Shown here piece by piece: positions 26,089 through 33,669 of a stretch of DNA of 41,548 nucleotides. The stretch is from Burkholderiaceae bacterium (GTDB lineage Bacteria; Pseudomonadota; Gammaproteobacteria; Burkholderiales; Burkholderiaceae_C), in the NCBI GenBank assembly GCA_017848435.1, contig JAFEHU010000029.1:1-41548 (forward strand), in the 5' to 3' direction. Each line of letters begins with the position of its first letter. Position 1 is the first letter of the stretch. The notes beneath the pieces are model-generated. The model was given only the letters and a program-made list of their open reading frames with translations, did not search any database and was not told where the DNA came from. The position numbers were made by a program, and so were the translations under genes.

Positions 26089-26097
26089 GCAACCTGG

Positions 26098-27471
26098 TCA
26101 GAGCGCGATACCGTGTTTCTCCAGGCGGTAACGCATGGTGTCCCGGCTGATGCCCAGGTCGCGCGCGGCCTGTGACACGTTGTTCTGCGCATTGGCCAGC
26201 GCCTTGATGAGCAGCTCGCGCTCCACCACGTCGAGCTTGGAGCCGTCCTCCGCTGGTGGGTGGGGGTTGCCCATCGGCGCCTCGGCGCGGCTGGGCCGCA
26301 CGGCGGGCAGCATCAGGTCGGTCGCGTGCAGCCGGTCGGTGGTGGCCAGCAGCACGGCCTGCTCCATCAGGTTGCGCAACTCGCGCACATTGCCAGGCCA
26401 GAAATGGTGCTGGATGGCTTGTTCGGCGCTGCTGTCCAGCACGACCTTTCCCTTGCGGTAACGCTGGGCAAACACCTCGCAGAAGTGGCGTGCCAGCAGC
26501 AGCGCGTCGCTGCCGCGCTCGCGCAGCGGGGGGATGGGCACCTGCAGCACGCGCAGGCGGAAGTACAGGTCGGCGCGGAACTGGCCCTGGGCCACCCGGT
26601 TGTCGAGGTCCTGGTTGGTGGCGGCGATCAGGCGCACGTTCACCTGCTGCTCCTGCACCGCGCCCACGCGGCGGAAGCGCCCGTCCTCGATGACCTTGAG
26701 CAGCTTGGCCTGCAGGTTCAGGTCCATGTCCCCGATCTCGTCGAGGAACAGGGAGCCACCGTTCGCCGCTTCCAGCAGGCCGATGCGGCGGTCTTTGGCG
26801 TCGGTGAAAGCGCCGCGCTCGTGGCCGAAGACCTCGGTCTCCAGCAGGTTGGCGGGGATCGCAGCACAGTTGATCTCCACGAACGGTTTGTGCGCGCGCG
26901 GACTCTGAAAATGGCAGGCGCGGGCCACCAGCTCCTTGCCGGTACCGGTCTCGCCGGTGATCAAGATCGGCGGCAGCATGCCAACGCCCTCGACCTTGGC
27001 CATGCGTTCGATGCGTTGCTTCATCGCCTCGATGGCTGGGTGGGCGCCGAGGATGGCGTACTCGGCCGAGCGGTCCTTGGCCTCGAGGTACTTCAGGCGG
27101 CCGGAGTCGCGCTGGGTCTGGAGGATGGACTCCAGCCTGACGGCCAGCTCGCGCAGCGACACCGGTTTGGTCATCAGGTCGGTGGCGCCGGCCTTCATCG
27201 CCTCCACTGCCAGCTCGATGGTGCCGTGGCCGGTGATGAGCACGATGTGCACCTGGGGGTCTGTCTCGCGCACCCGCTGGATGAATTCCAGGCCCGTGCC
27301 ATCGGGCAGCCGGTAGTCGAGCACGATGGCGTCGGGCGGGCTGGCCTGGAACAGCGCCAGCCCTTCCTTCACCGTGCCCGCCATGGCCACCGCGTGGCCG
27401 GAGCGGGCCAGGAACTTGGCGGTGTTCTTCAGGAAGGTTTCTTCGTCGTCGACGACCAGGATGTTGGACAT
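26098..27471 (-). CDS. Sigma-54-dependent response regulator (NtrC family)
   Basis: A 457-residue protein with three domains. Receiver (1-120): acidic pair VVDDEE, phosphoacceptor D52 in VLDYRLPDG, K102 in LMTKP. AAA+ domain (about 140-375): Walker A GETGTGKE (173-180), GAFTDA (220-225) in place of the usual GAFTGA, Walker B SLFLDEIGD, and FRADLYFRLRVLQVPIPPLRER. C-terminal Fis-type helix-turn-helix (NNVSQAARDLGISRDTMRYRLEKHGI). It activates RNA polymerase-sigma-54. It lies 3 bp after the kinase gene, a cognate pair. Two candidate sigma-54 promoters with matching upstream dyads flank the pair, so the RTX genes are its likely targets. Confidence 0.93.
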   Translation of the reverse strand: MSNILVVDDEETFLKNTAKFLARSGHAVAMAGTVKEGLALFQASPPDAIVLDYRLPDGTGLEFIQRVRETDPQVHIVLITGHGTIELAVEAMKAGATDLMTKPVSLRELAVRLESILQTQRDSGRLKYLEAKDRSAEYAILGAHPAIEAMKQRIERMAKVEGVGMLPPILITGETGTGKELVARACHFQSPRAHKPFVEINCAAIPANLLETEVFGHERGAFTDAKDRRIGLLEAANGGSLFLDEIGDMDLNLQAKLLKVIEDGRFRRVGAVQEQQVNVRLIAATNQDLDNRVAQGQFRADLYFRLRVLQVPIPPLRERGSDALLLARHFCEVFAQRYRKGKVVLDSSAEQAIQHHFWPGNVRELRNLMEQAVLLATTDRLHATDLMLPAVRPSRAEAPMGNPHPPAEDGSKLDVVERELLIKALANAQNNVSQAARDLGISRDTMRYRLEKHGIAL

Positions 27472-27474
27472 GGC

Positions 27475-28857
27475 TCAGGACCGGGGCAGCGTCAGGGTGA
27501 CGGTGGTGCCGCCCGATGGACGGTTGTTGAGCGCTATGGTGCCACCCAAACGTTCGACGATGCGGCGCGCCAGCGACAGACCCAAGCCCATGCCTTGTGG
27601 CTTGGTGGTGAAAAAGGGGCGGAACGCCTGTTTCAAGGCCTCCGGGGCGATGCCGGTGCCCTCGTCGCTGATGGTGACCGTGACGAAACGGTTGGCGCTG
27701 TGGTCCACCGACACCTCACAGTGGCCACCGCTGGGCATGGCTTCGGATGCGTTGGCCAGCAGGCTGTTGACCACCTGGAGCAACAGCGGCGCATCGGCCA
27801 GTACCCGGGTGTTGTCTGGGGGGGCATGCAGGGCCAGGGTCTGTTGGCGGCGGGCAAAGGTCTCGCGGTGGTCGGCGACGCTGTCTTGCAGCAACGGGCC
27901 GATGTCGACCGGCACGTTGGGCGCATTGCCATCGTGCGACAAACGGAGCAACTGCGTGACGCGGTTCGACGCCCGGTCGACTTCGCGCAGGATGTCGCGG
28001 GCGCTTTCCTCGCCGTGGTCGGCCATGGACTCCAGGCTGAGCTCGGCCGACGAGCGGATGGAGGCCAGTGGGTTGCGGATGTTGTGCGCCACCGAGGCCG
28101 CCAGCTCGCCCACTGCCGCCATGGTCTCGGTGTCGATCAGCTTTTGGCGTTGCGCCTGCATGGTGCGGTCGGCGCGGCGGATCAGGCCAAACAGGCTGAG
28201 GTACAGCAACAGCGCGCCACCCAGGGCCGCAGCACCCACCTGCATTTGCGCTTTTTGGATCGACTCGGTGAGCGAGACGGGCACCTTGTACAGCTCGATC
28301 ACGCCCACCACCGACTGGTCGTTGCGGTCCTTGACCGGGATGTAGGTTTCGACGAAGTACGCGGCGGCCTCCGACAGGCCTTCGTGCTCTTGTTTGGCCC
28401 GCGCGTCGGGCGAAATGCGGCCCGCGTGGACCACCATGTCGCCACGCAGCGCCTCGTCCAATTCGTCGTTCTCGTCGAACTGTCGGCCGATCAGGCCCGG
28501 CGTGCTGGACCACAGCACCTTTTGGTCACGGCCGTAGATGTTGGTGCGCAGCACGTCGCGCATGTTGGCCAGGTGCACCACCGAGCCGCGGAAACGCTCG
28601 CGGGCTTCGGCATCGCTGGGGTTGGCCAGGTAGTCCAGCGAGCCATCGGACACCAGCACGTTCTGCACGAAGTCGCGCGAAACCACCGCTTCGCGCTCGA
28701 ACAGCTGTTGCGTCAGGAAGTCGGAGATGACCCAGGCGTTGCCGAAGGCGATCAGCGTGATCACCACCGCGCTGATGCCCGAAAACCAGGGCAGCAGGCG
28801 GAACACGCGGGGGTGGTCAGGGGAGGGCATGGGCGAATGCGGGTGGCCTCTGGGCAT
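27475..28857 (-). CDS. Membrane sensor histidine kinase
   Basis: A 460-residue kinase. Membrane helix 1 is at about residues 21-45, followed by a periplasmic domain of about 160 residues (Cache-like by predicted pattern, with YFVETYIPVKDRNDQSVVGVIELYK) and helix 2 at about 205-226. The cytoplasmic part has the phospho-acceptor H258 in VAHNIRNPLASIRSSAE, an N box with N369 (LLANASEAM), G1 DEGTGIAPE and G2 GMGLGLSLARRI. The ATP site is intact. It would sense a periplasmic signal and phosphorylate the adjacent regulator. ATG 28857 is used; ATG 28830 would remove nine residues. It follows the PepSY-type gene by 51 bp in the same direction. Confidence 0.92.
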   Translation of the reverse strand: MPRGHPHSPMPSPDHPRVFRLLPWFSGISAVVITLIAFGNAWVISDFLTQQLFEREAVVSRDFVQNVLVSDGSLDYLANPSDAEARERFRGSVVHLANMRDVLRTNIYGRDQKVLWSSTPGLIGRQFDENDELDEALRGDMVVHAGRISPDARAKQEHEGLSEAAAYFVETYIPVKDRNDQSVVGVIELYKVPVSLTESIQKAQMQVGAAALGGALLLYLSLFGLIRRADRTMQAQRQKLIDTETMAAVGELAASVAHNIRNPLASIRSSAELSLESMADHGEESARDILREVDRASNRVTQLLRLSHDGNAPNVPVDIGPLLQDSVADHRETFARRQQTLALHAPPDNTRVLADAPLLLQVVNSLLANASEAMPSGGHCEVSVDHSANRFVTVTISDEGTGIAPEALKQAFRPFFTTKPQGMGLGLSLARRIVERLGGTIALNNRPSGGTTVTLTLPRS

Positions 28858-28908
28858 GCGCCCGATGGTAGCGCCCCATCCCGGTGGCGCCCGCCACGCG
28901 GCGGCAGG

Positions 28909-29166
28909 TCAGGACTTGCTTTCGAGCACGCGGGCGGTGGCCGGGTCGTAGTAGATCTCGACCTTCTTGCCGGTTGTGTCAGAGCCATAGATCTCGTAGC
29001 AGCGGCCCTTGGTGACCTTGAACGCCTTGATGGTGTAGCCCTGGGCTTCCACGCCTTTGCGGAAGTCGGCTTCCTTGATCCATTGGGCTTCGGGGGCGGT
29101 GCAGGTGGGGCCGGCCAGGGCGGTGCCACAGGCGAGCACCAATGTGACCAGAACGGTGTTTTTCAT
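28909..29166 (-). CDS. PepSY-type small periplasmic protein
   Basis: An 85-residue protein with a signal peptide (KNTVLVTLVLACGTALA) and one compact domain (KEADFRKGVEAQGYTIKAFKVTKGRCYEIYG... VEIYYDPATARVLESKS), the pattern of PepSY-like domains. Two cysteines (in TCTAPE and GRCYEIY) could form a disulfide. A GGAGACACCC ribosome binding site precedes the ATG at 29166. Lying between RTX protein 2 and the kinase, with short gaps, it may modulate the sensor in the periplasm; that is inference. PepSY proteins often inhibit or chaperone partners. Confidence 0.82.
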   Translation of the reverse strand: MKNTVLVTLVLACGTALAGPTCTAPEAQWIKEADFRKGVEAQGYTIKAFKVTKGRCYEIYGSDTTGKKVEIYYDPATARVLESKS

Positions 29167-29199
29167 GGGTGTCTCCGAAAGGGTTTTGGAGGGCCAGTA

Positions 29200-29907
29200 T
29201 CAGGCCAGGATCAGGCCGCTCACATCGCTGGACACCGACTGCGTTTGCACACCGACCAAGTCCACCAGGTTGCCGCCCGCGCCTTCGCCGGTCTGCACGT
29301 ACACGTAGCTGTGGCCGGTGGTCACGCCCAGGCTGTAGTTGGTCAGCTTGGCGTTGAAGACCACGGTGGTGCCTGCGGCGCCCAGGTCATTTTTGGCCAG
29401 GTAGTCCACCGCGGCACCCACCATGGCTTCGCTGATGAGCACCAGGTTGCCACGGGTGGCAAGGTTGTTGTCGGCGAACTCGATCACGCCGTTTTGGATG
29501 CTGTGTGTGGCGATGCGGTCGCCATCGCGCCACATGCGCACGCTGTCCACGCCGTCGCCCGCGCCGTTGGCGGCCAGGGTGGCGCCTGCGAACGCGATGC
29601 GGTCACCGGCCTGGCCCAGGGTGAAGTCGGTAACCACGTCCTGGCCGGTGATGTTGAAGGCGAACTGCGCGGTTTTGGATTTCTCGTAGGTCACCGACAC
29701 CACCGAGTCACCCGCCGCGAAAGCGAACACGTCGGAGCCGCCACCACCGGTCAGGCGGTCGGTGCCGCGGCCGCCGACCAGCACATCACCCCAGGCGCTG
29801 CCGAACAGTTGGTCGTTGCCAGCCAGGCCGTACAGCTCGACCGAGCCGGTGGCGTTGCGTTGGTCCAGGGTGTCTGCAGCTGCGCTGCCGTTGTAGCGGG
29901 TGGCCAT
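29200..29907 (-). CDS. RTX-type calcium-binding protein 2
   Basis: A 235-residue protein. Residues about 20-70 hold short hemolysin-type repeats (LAGNDQLFGSAWGDVLVGG, GRGTDRLTGGGGSDVFAFA), then a beta-rich region typical of the domain following RTX repeats (DVVTDFTLGQAGDRIAFAG) and a C-terminal segment (NLVDLVGVQTQSVSSDVSGLILA). It lacks a Sec signal, so type I secretion is inferred. ATG 29907 is chosen because AAAGGAACA lies in front of it; the frame extends upstream to 29985 across the promoter. It is the first gene of a probable operon continuing into the PepSY-type gene, the kinase and the regulator. Paralogous in design, not closely similar, to RTX protein 1. Confidence 0.85.
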   Translation of the reverse strand: MATRYNGSAAADTLDQRNATGSVELYGLAGNDQLFGSAWGDVLVGGRGTDRLTGGGGSDVFAFAAGDSVVSVTYEKSKTAQFAFNITGQDVVTDFTLGQAGDRIAFAGATLAANGAGDGVDSVRMWRDGDRIATHSIQNGVIEFADNNLATRGNLVLISEAMVGAAVDYLAKNDLGAAGTTVVFNAKLTNYSLGVTTGHSYVYVQTGEGAGGNLVDLVGVQTQSVSSDVSGLILA

Positions 29908-29957
29908 GGGGTGTTCCTTTGGATGACCGCACGATTTGGCGGTGACACACCACCGCA

Positions 29958-29972
29958 GCACAGGCCATGCCC
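29958..29972 (-). promoter_or_regulatory. Sigma-54 (-24/-12) promoter of RTX protein 2 operon
   Basis: The minus strand reads GGGCATGGCCTGTGC, matching TGGCACG-N4-TTGC at 8 of 11 positions with the invariant GG and GC at correct spacing. It lies 51 bases before the start codon at 29907. Weaker than the RTX 1 promoter but in the same arrangement. Confidence 0.5.
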
Positions 29973-29973
29973 G

Positions 29974-30002
29974 AAAAAAATCCATTTGAAATCAATGGCC
30001 TG
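29974..30002. promoter_or_regulatory. IHF-like site and/or pfkA terminator
   Basis: AATCAATGGCCTG (29990-30002, plus strand) matches the IHF consensus WATCAA-N4-TTR at 8 of 9 positions and adjoins an A-tract (29974-29980). It lies between the dyads and the sigma-54 promoter, the usual position for IHF. The same bases on the minus strand form a short hairpin with one bulge (29998-29982) followed by seven T's, a possible weak terminator for pfkA. The two readings are compatible. Confidence 0.45.
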
Positions 30003-30025
30003 CGCGTGCGTGCGGCCGCGGTTGG

Positions 30026-30057
30026 GGGATTTCCCCCGGGCCATTGGGTCAAATGCC
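30026..30057. promoter_or_regulatory. Paired dyads upstream of RTX protein 2 (candidate activator sites)
   Basis: GGGATTTCCCCC (30026-30037) and GGGTCAAATGCC (30046-30057) correspond to the two RTX 1 sites: both loci share TTGGGGGAT at the left, and the right site matches GGGGCATATCCC at 9 of 12. The centres are 20 bp apart, one helical turn less than at RTX 1. They lie 54-85 bp upstream of the sigma-54 promoter and directly after the pfkA stop codon. Confidence 0.55.
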
Positions 30058-30065
30058 GCGCCGAT

Positions 30066-31037
30066 TCACTGCGCCAGCACCCGCGCCAGTTCCAGCAGTG
30101 TCAGATCCACCGGTTTGGTCTGGCCGGCCACGGCGGCCAGCGGCGTGGTGGCGATGGCCAGGCCGCGGGTGCCCACCACCACGCCGTGCTCGCCGCGTGC
30201 CAATTGCTGCACCGCCGCCGCCCCGAGCCGCGTGGCCAGCACCCGGTCGGCGGCGGTGGGGATGCCGCCGCGCACCATGTGGCCCAGCGTGGTGAGGCGC
30301 AGCTCGAAGCCGATGGCGTCGCGGTGCTCGGCAAAGTGCTGCACCATGGCTTGGGCGTTGTGCTTCGCGCCTTCGGCCACCACCACGATGGCGTGGGTCT
30401 TGCCACGCTGGTAGGCAGCGCGCAGGCGTTCGGCCACCTCGTGCGGCTCAATGTCGAATTCGGGGATGGCAATCACCTCGGCGCCGCCGGCGATGCCGGC
30501 CATCAGCGCGATGTGGCCGCAGTGCCGGCCCATGGTCTCGACCAGAAACGCGCGCTGGTGCGACGAGCCGGTGGTGCGCAGCCGGTCGATGGCTTCCAGC
30601 GTGACGTTCACCGCCGTGTCCACGCCAATGGTGGTGTCGGTGCCCACAATGTCGTTGTCGATGGTGGAGGCCACGCCCACCACCGCAAAACCGGCTTGCG
30701 CCAGTGCGTGCGAGCCGGTCTGCGAGCCGTTGCCGCCAATCACCACCAGCGCGTCGATGCCACGCTGCGCCAGGTTGCGCAGGGCTTTGGCGCGGCCGGC
30801 TTCGGTGCGGAATTCGGCGCTGCGGGCGCTGCCCAGCACCGTGCCGCCATGCTGGACGATGCCGCCCACTTCGCGCGCGCCCAGCGGTTGCAGTGTGTCG
30901 TTGATCAGCCCGGCATAGCCGTTGCGCACGCCAAAAATGGCCCAGCCCTGCGCCAGCGCGGCCCGGGTGGCGGCACGGATGGCCGCGTTCATGCCCGGGG
31001 CATCGCCGCCGCTGGTGAGGATGGCCATGCGCCGCAT
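30066..31037 (-). CDS. pfkA: 6-phosphofructokinase
   Basis: A 323-residue PfkA that is easily aligned with the E. coli enzyme. It phosphorylates fructose 6-phosphate to the 1,6-bisphosphate. Visible: AILTSGGDAPGMNAAIRA, GGTVLGSARSAEFR, catalytic STIDNDIVGTDTTIG (D127), VETMGRHCGHIAL and TLGHMVRGG with substrate-binding Arg. The nucleotide-loop motif is IGGNGSQTGS, so residue 103 is Asn where E. coli has the Mg-binding Asp; Gly104 marks ATP rather than pyrophosphate use. With fba, pgk and pyk nearby it would complete the Embden-Meyerhof route. It is separated from those genes by the RTX block and points the other way. Confidence 0.93.
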   Translation of the reverse strand: MRRMAILTSGGDAPGMNAAIRAATRAALAQGWAIFGVRNGYAGLINDTLQPLGAREVGGIVQHGGTVLGSARSAEFRTEAGRAKALRNLAQRGIDALVVIGGNGSQTGSHALAQAGFAVVGVASTIDNDIVGTDTTIGVDTAVNVTLEAIDRLRTTGSSHQRAFLVETMGRHCGHIALMAGIAGGAEVIAIPEFDIEPHEVAERLRAAYQRGKTHAIVVVAEGAKHNAQAMVQHFAEHRDAIGFELRLTTLGHMVRGGIPTAADRVLATRLGAAAVQQLARGEHGVVVGTRGLAIATTPLAAVAGQTKPVDLTLLELARVLAQ

Positions 31038-31158
31038 GGTTGGAGTGTACGTCGCAGCAGGGCGGCAGATGGGGTATTGGCTGACACGGCGCGGCCCCGG
31101 CGTCTGACGGACTTGGCGGCGTACCTTTCAGACAATGGACAACAACCAAGGAGCTTCC

Positions 31159-31662
31159 ATGACCCAACCTGCCGAATCCACTTACACCAATACCCACGTC
31201 GTCGTCACCTCGGCCAAGCCGTTTGAAGAAGCGGTGAAAGACCTTGAATCCCAGCTCGGCAAAGCCAGCACCGAATTGCTGGGCAACCGGCTCAGTGCGA
31301 GCAAGAACTTCGAGGAACTGACGGCTGAAATGGAACCATTGGCTGGCAAGAGCGGGCTCATCAACGTGGCCGAGCTGAACTGGGGCAAGGTCATGTCGCG
31401 TGTGCCCATCGCCATGAAAGCGCGGTTGTTCGTGATTGGCAACCCGCTCACCGCCAAGAAGCTGCTGGAAGCCGGTGGTCCGGAAGTGGGCCTCTACCTG
31501 CCGACCAAAATTTTTGTCTATGAAGACAAAGCGGGTGTGACGCAGGTGGCATACGACAAGATGGGTCCTGTCATGGCGTTGCACAACAACCCCAAGCTGG
31601 ACGCTGTGGCCGAGAAGATCGACGGCGTGCTGGCCAAGCTGGCCGCCAGCGCTGCGCACTGA
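31159..31662 (+). CDS. DUF302 family protein
   Basis: A 167-residue soluble protein with no signal peptide, containing the DUF302-type stretch ARLFVIGNPLTAKKLLEAGGPEVGLYLPTKIFVYED and VAYDKMGPVMAL. The function of DUF302 is not established; some members are thought to bind metals or small molecules. The ATG at 31159 is preceded by AAGGAG at the correct distance; an upstream ATG at 31135 lacks a ribosome binding site. It is divergent from pfkA and upstream of purC in the same direction (76 bp). Confidence 0.8.
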   Translation: MTQPAESTYTNTHVVVTSAKPFEEAVKDLESQLGKASTELLGNRLSASKNFEELTAEMEPLAGKSGLINVAELNWGKVMSRVPIAMKARLFVIGNPLTAKKLLEAGGPEVGLYLPTKIFVYEDKAGVTQVAYDKMGPVMALHNNPKLDAVAEKIDGVLAKLAASAAH

Positions 31663-31738
31663 AGCAAAAGGTCGGGCAGCGGGCCCGTCGTGTCCCATGC
31701 GATGATTCAGGGTTGTTGATTTCAGTCCTGTACGCCGC

Positions 31739-32632
31739 ATGAGCCACCCACTGCACACCTCCACACTCACCTCGCTGCCGCTGCTGGCCCGCGGCAAGGT
31801 GCGCGACAACTACGCGGTGGGCACCGACCGCATCCTGATGGTGGCGAGCGACCGCATCAGCGCGTTCGACGTGATCATGGGCGAGCCCATTCCCGGCAAG
31901 GGCGAGCTGCTGACGCAGATGGCGCTGTTCTGGTTCGACCAACTCGGCCACATCTGCACCAACCACCTCACCGGCGAGTTGCCAGAGAGTGCCGTGACGG
32001 CGGCCGAAGTGCCGCAGGTCAAAGGCCGGTCCATGCTGGTGAAACGCCTGCAACCCATTCCGGTGGAAGCGGTGGTGCGTGGCTACCTGGCCGGCAGCGG
32101 CTGGAAGGAGTACCAGGACACGCGCTCGGTCTGCGGCGTGCCGCTGCCCGAGGGCCTGAAGAACGCTTCCAAGCTGCCCGAGCCCATTTACACCCCGGCC
32201 GCCAAGGCGGCGGTGGGCGAACACGACGAGAACATCACTTTCGAGCGCACGGTGGACATGGTTGGCGCCGACCTGGCCGGCCGCATCCGTGACGTCTCCA
32301 TCGCGCTGTACAAGGCGGCCAGCGCGATTGCCGCCACCAAGGGCATCATCATTGCCGACACCAAGTTCGAGTTCGGTCTGGACAAAGACGGCGCGCTGGT
32401 GCTGATGGACGAGGTGTTGACACCCGATTCGTCCCGCTACTGGCCGGCAGAGTCGTATGAAAAAGCCCATGCCGAAGGCCGCAACCCGCCGAGCTACGAC
32501 AAGCAGTTCCTGCGCGACTGGCTGGAACAGCAGCCGTGGGACAAAGCGCCGCCCGCGCCCACGCTGCCGGCCGAGGTGATAACCAACACCGCGGCCAAGT
32601 ACCGCGAAGCCCTGCAGCGCCTGCTGGGCTGA
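31739..32632 (+). CDS. purC: Phosphoribosylaminoimidazole-succinocarboxamide synthase
   Basis: A 297-residue SAICAR synthase of purine biosynthesis, of the longer subtype. It shows [63 protein letters not shown] and [14 protein letters not shown] (DSSR motif). It couples aspartate to CAIR using ATP. It is the first of the pur genes of this window; purE-purK are 2 kb downstream, separated by two leftward genes. Confidence 0.97.
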   Translation: MSHPLHTSTLTSLPLLARGKVRDNYAVGTDRILMVASDRISAFDVIMGEPIPGKGELLTQMALFWFDQLGHICTNHLTGELPESAVTAAEVPQVKGRSMLVKRLQPIPVEAVVRGYLAGSGWKEYQDTRSVCGVPLPEGLKNASKLPEPIYTPAAKAAVGEHDENITFERTVDMVGADLAGRIRDVSIALYKAASAIAATKGIIIADTKFEFGLDKDGALVLMDEVLTPDSSRYWPAESYEKAHAEGRNPPSYDKQFLRDWLEQQPWDKAPPAPTLPAEVITNTAAKYREALQRLLG

Positions 32633-32642
32633 ACCGCCGCCC

Positions 32643-33590
32643 TCAGCTGCTGGCGGTGATGGCCCGGCGCACCGCCGACAGCGGCGCGTCGTCCCGCAGG
32701 CTGACGCTGCGGCCCACAATGTCCACGCCCAGGTCTTGCCACAGCTGCGGCAGGTCGGGGGTGACCGGTTTGTCTTTCATGCCGTTGTACAGCTCGGCCA
32801 GCACCGCCATGCCGGTGGCCTGGTCGGCGCGCTTCAGCGTTGCTTCCAGACTCAGGGCCACGCCGTAGTGGCTGCCACTGGCCACCAGGCCGCGCAGCGC
32901 GTCCTGCAGGCCGACGCGGTTCTGGCTGCGTTGGCGCATGGCCACGTCGGCCAGCAGGCAGAACATCGCGCCGCCCCAGTAGGTGCGGCCCCAGCTCGGG
33001 GTGAAGTCCAGCCCGCGGTCGCCCGGCTGGGGCAGGCCCTGGTGCAGGCTGGCGGGCAGCTGCACCCAGACGCTGCTGGCGATGGTGAGCCCGGCCCGCG
33101 CCCGGGCAATGATCTCCACATACGTGGCGGCGCCCTCGTGGAACCAGTTGTGGCGGCGCGGCAGGTCGGGGATGGCGAGGTGCACCATTTCGTGCACCAT
33201 GACCCAGTCGTCCAGCAGGCGGGCGGGAGCGGTGTCGCGACCCAGGGCGACGCGCACCGTGGGCGGTGGGCCGTTGAAGGTGGTGCCACCGCTCACGCCG
33301 CTGCCATCGGTGGGCACCACCACGATCTCGCCGCCGTTCACCGGGTAGCGGCCAAAGTAGGCGGCCACGGCATTGGCCGAGCGCAGCACCCACTGCCTGG
33401 CCAGCACGCGCTGAGTGGCGTTGAAGCCGGGGGCGAACTGCAGCTCGATGCGGGCGCTGCCCACCTTGAGCGCTTCCACCACCACGTCTTCGCCCGCGTC
33501 GGCCGGCACGGTCCGGCGTTGGGCGTGGCCGGGCAGGGCGGGCAGCAGGGCGAGCAGGGAGGCCATGGCCTGGCGGCGAAGGAGCGGCAT
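32643..33590 (-). CDS. Exported HExxH (gluzincin-like) putative metallopeptidase
   Basis: A 315-residue protein with a signal peptide (RRQAMASLLALLPALPGHAQ). It holds a zinc-binding motif in WVMVHEMVHLAIPDL followed 15-20 residues later by WFHEGAATYVEII, whose Glu would be the third zinc ligand: the gluzincin arrangement of M1/DUF-type peptidases. The rest (GRTYWGGAMFCLLADVAMRQ) is compatible with the helical C-terminal part of such domains. It may cut peptides in the periplasm; the substrate is unknown. It stands alone between convergent purC (10 bp) and the upstream CnoX-like gene on the same strand. Confidence 0.75.
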   Translation of the reverse strand: MPLLRRQAMASLLALLPALPGHAQRRTVPADAGEDVVVEALKVGSARIELQFAPGFNATQRVLARQWVLRSANAVAAYFGRYPVNGGEIVVVPTDGSGVSGGTTFNGPPPTVRVALGRDTAPARLLDDWVMVHEMVHLAIPDLPRRHNWFHEGAATYVEIIARARAGLTIASSVWVQLPASLHQGLPQPGDRGLDFTPSWGRTYWGGAMFCLLADVAMRQRSQNRVGLQDALRGLVASGSHYGVALSLEATLKRADQATGMAVLAELYNGMKDKPVTPDLPQLWQDLGVDIVGRSVSLRDDAPLSAVRRAITASS

Positions 33591-33669
33591 GGGGTCTCCG
33601 TTTTGCGCGGGGGCCGCGCACCTTCGTCCGAGTGGGTGCTGGCTGGATTGGTTCCAGCCAGCGTTCGCT

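Noticed and set aside
26260-30414. A 1384-codon open frame on the plus strand across the RTX/kinase region
   Set aside because: It runs antisense to five well-supported genes; its low-complexity His/Gln/Val-rich translation is the shadow expected from high-GC codons.
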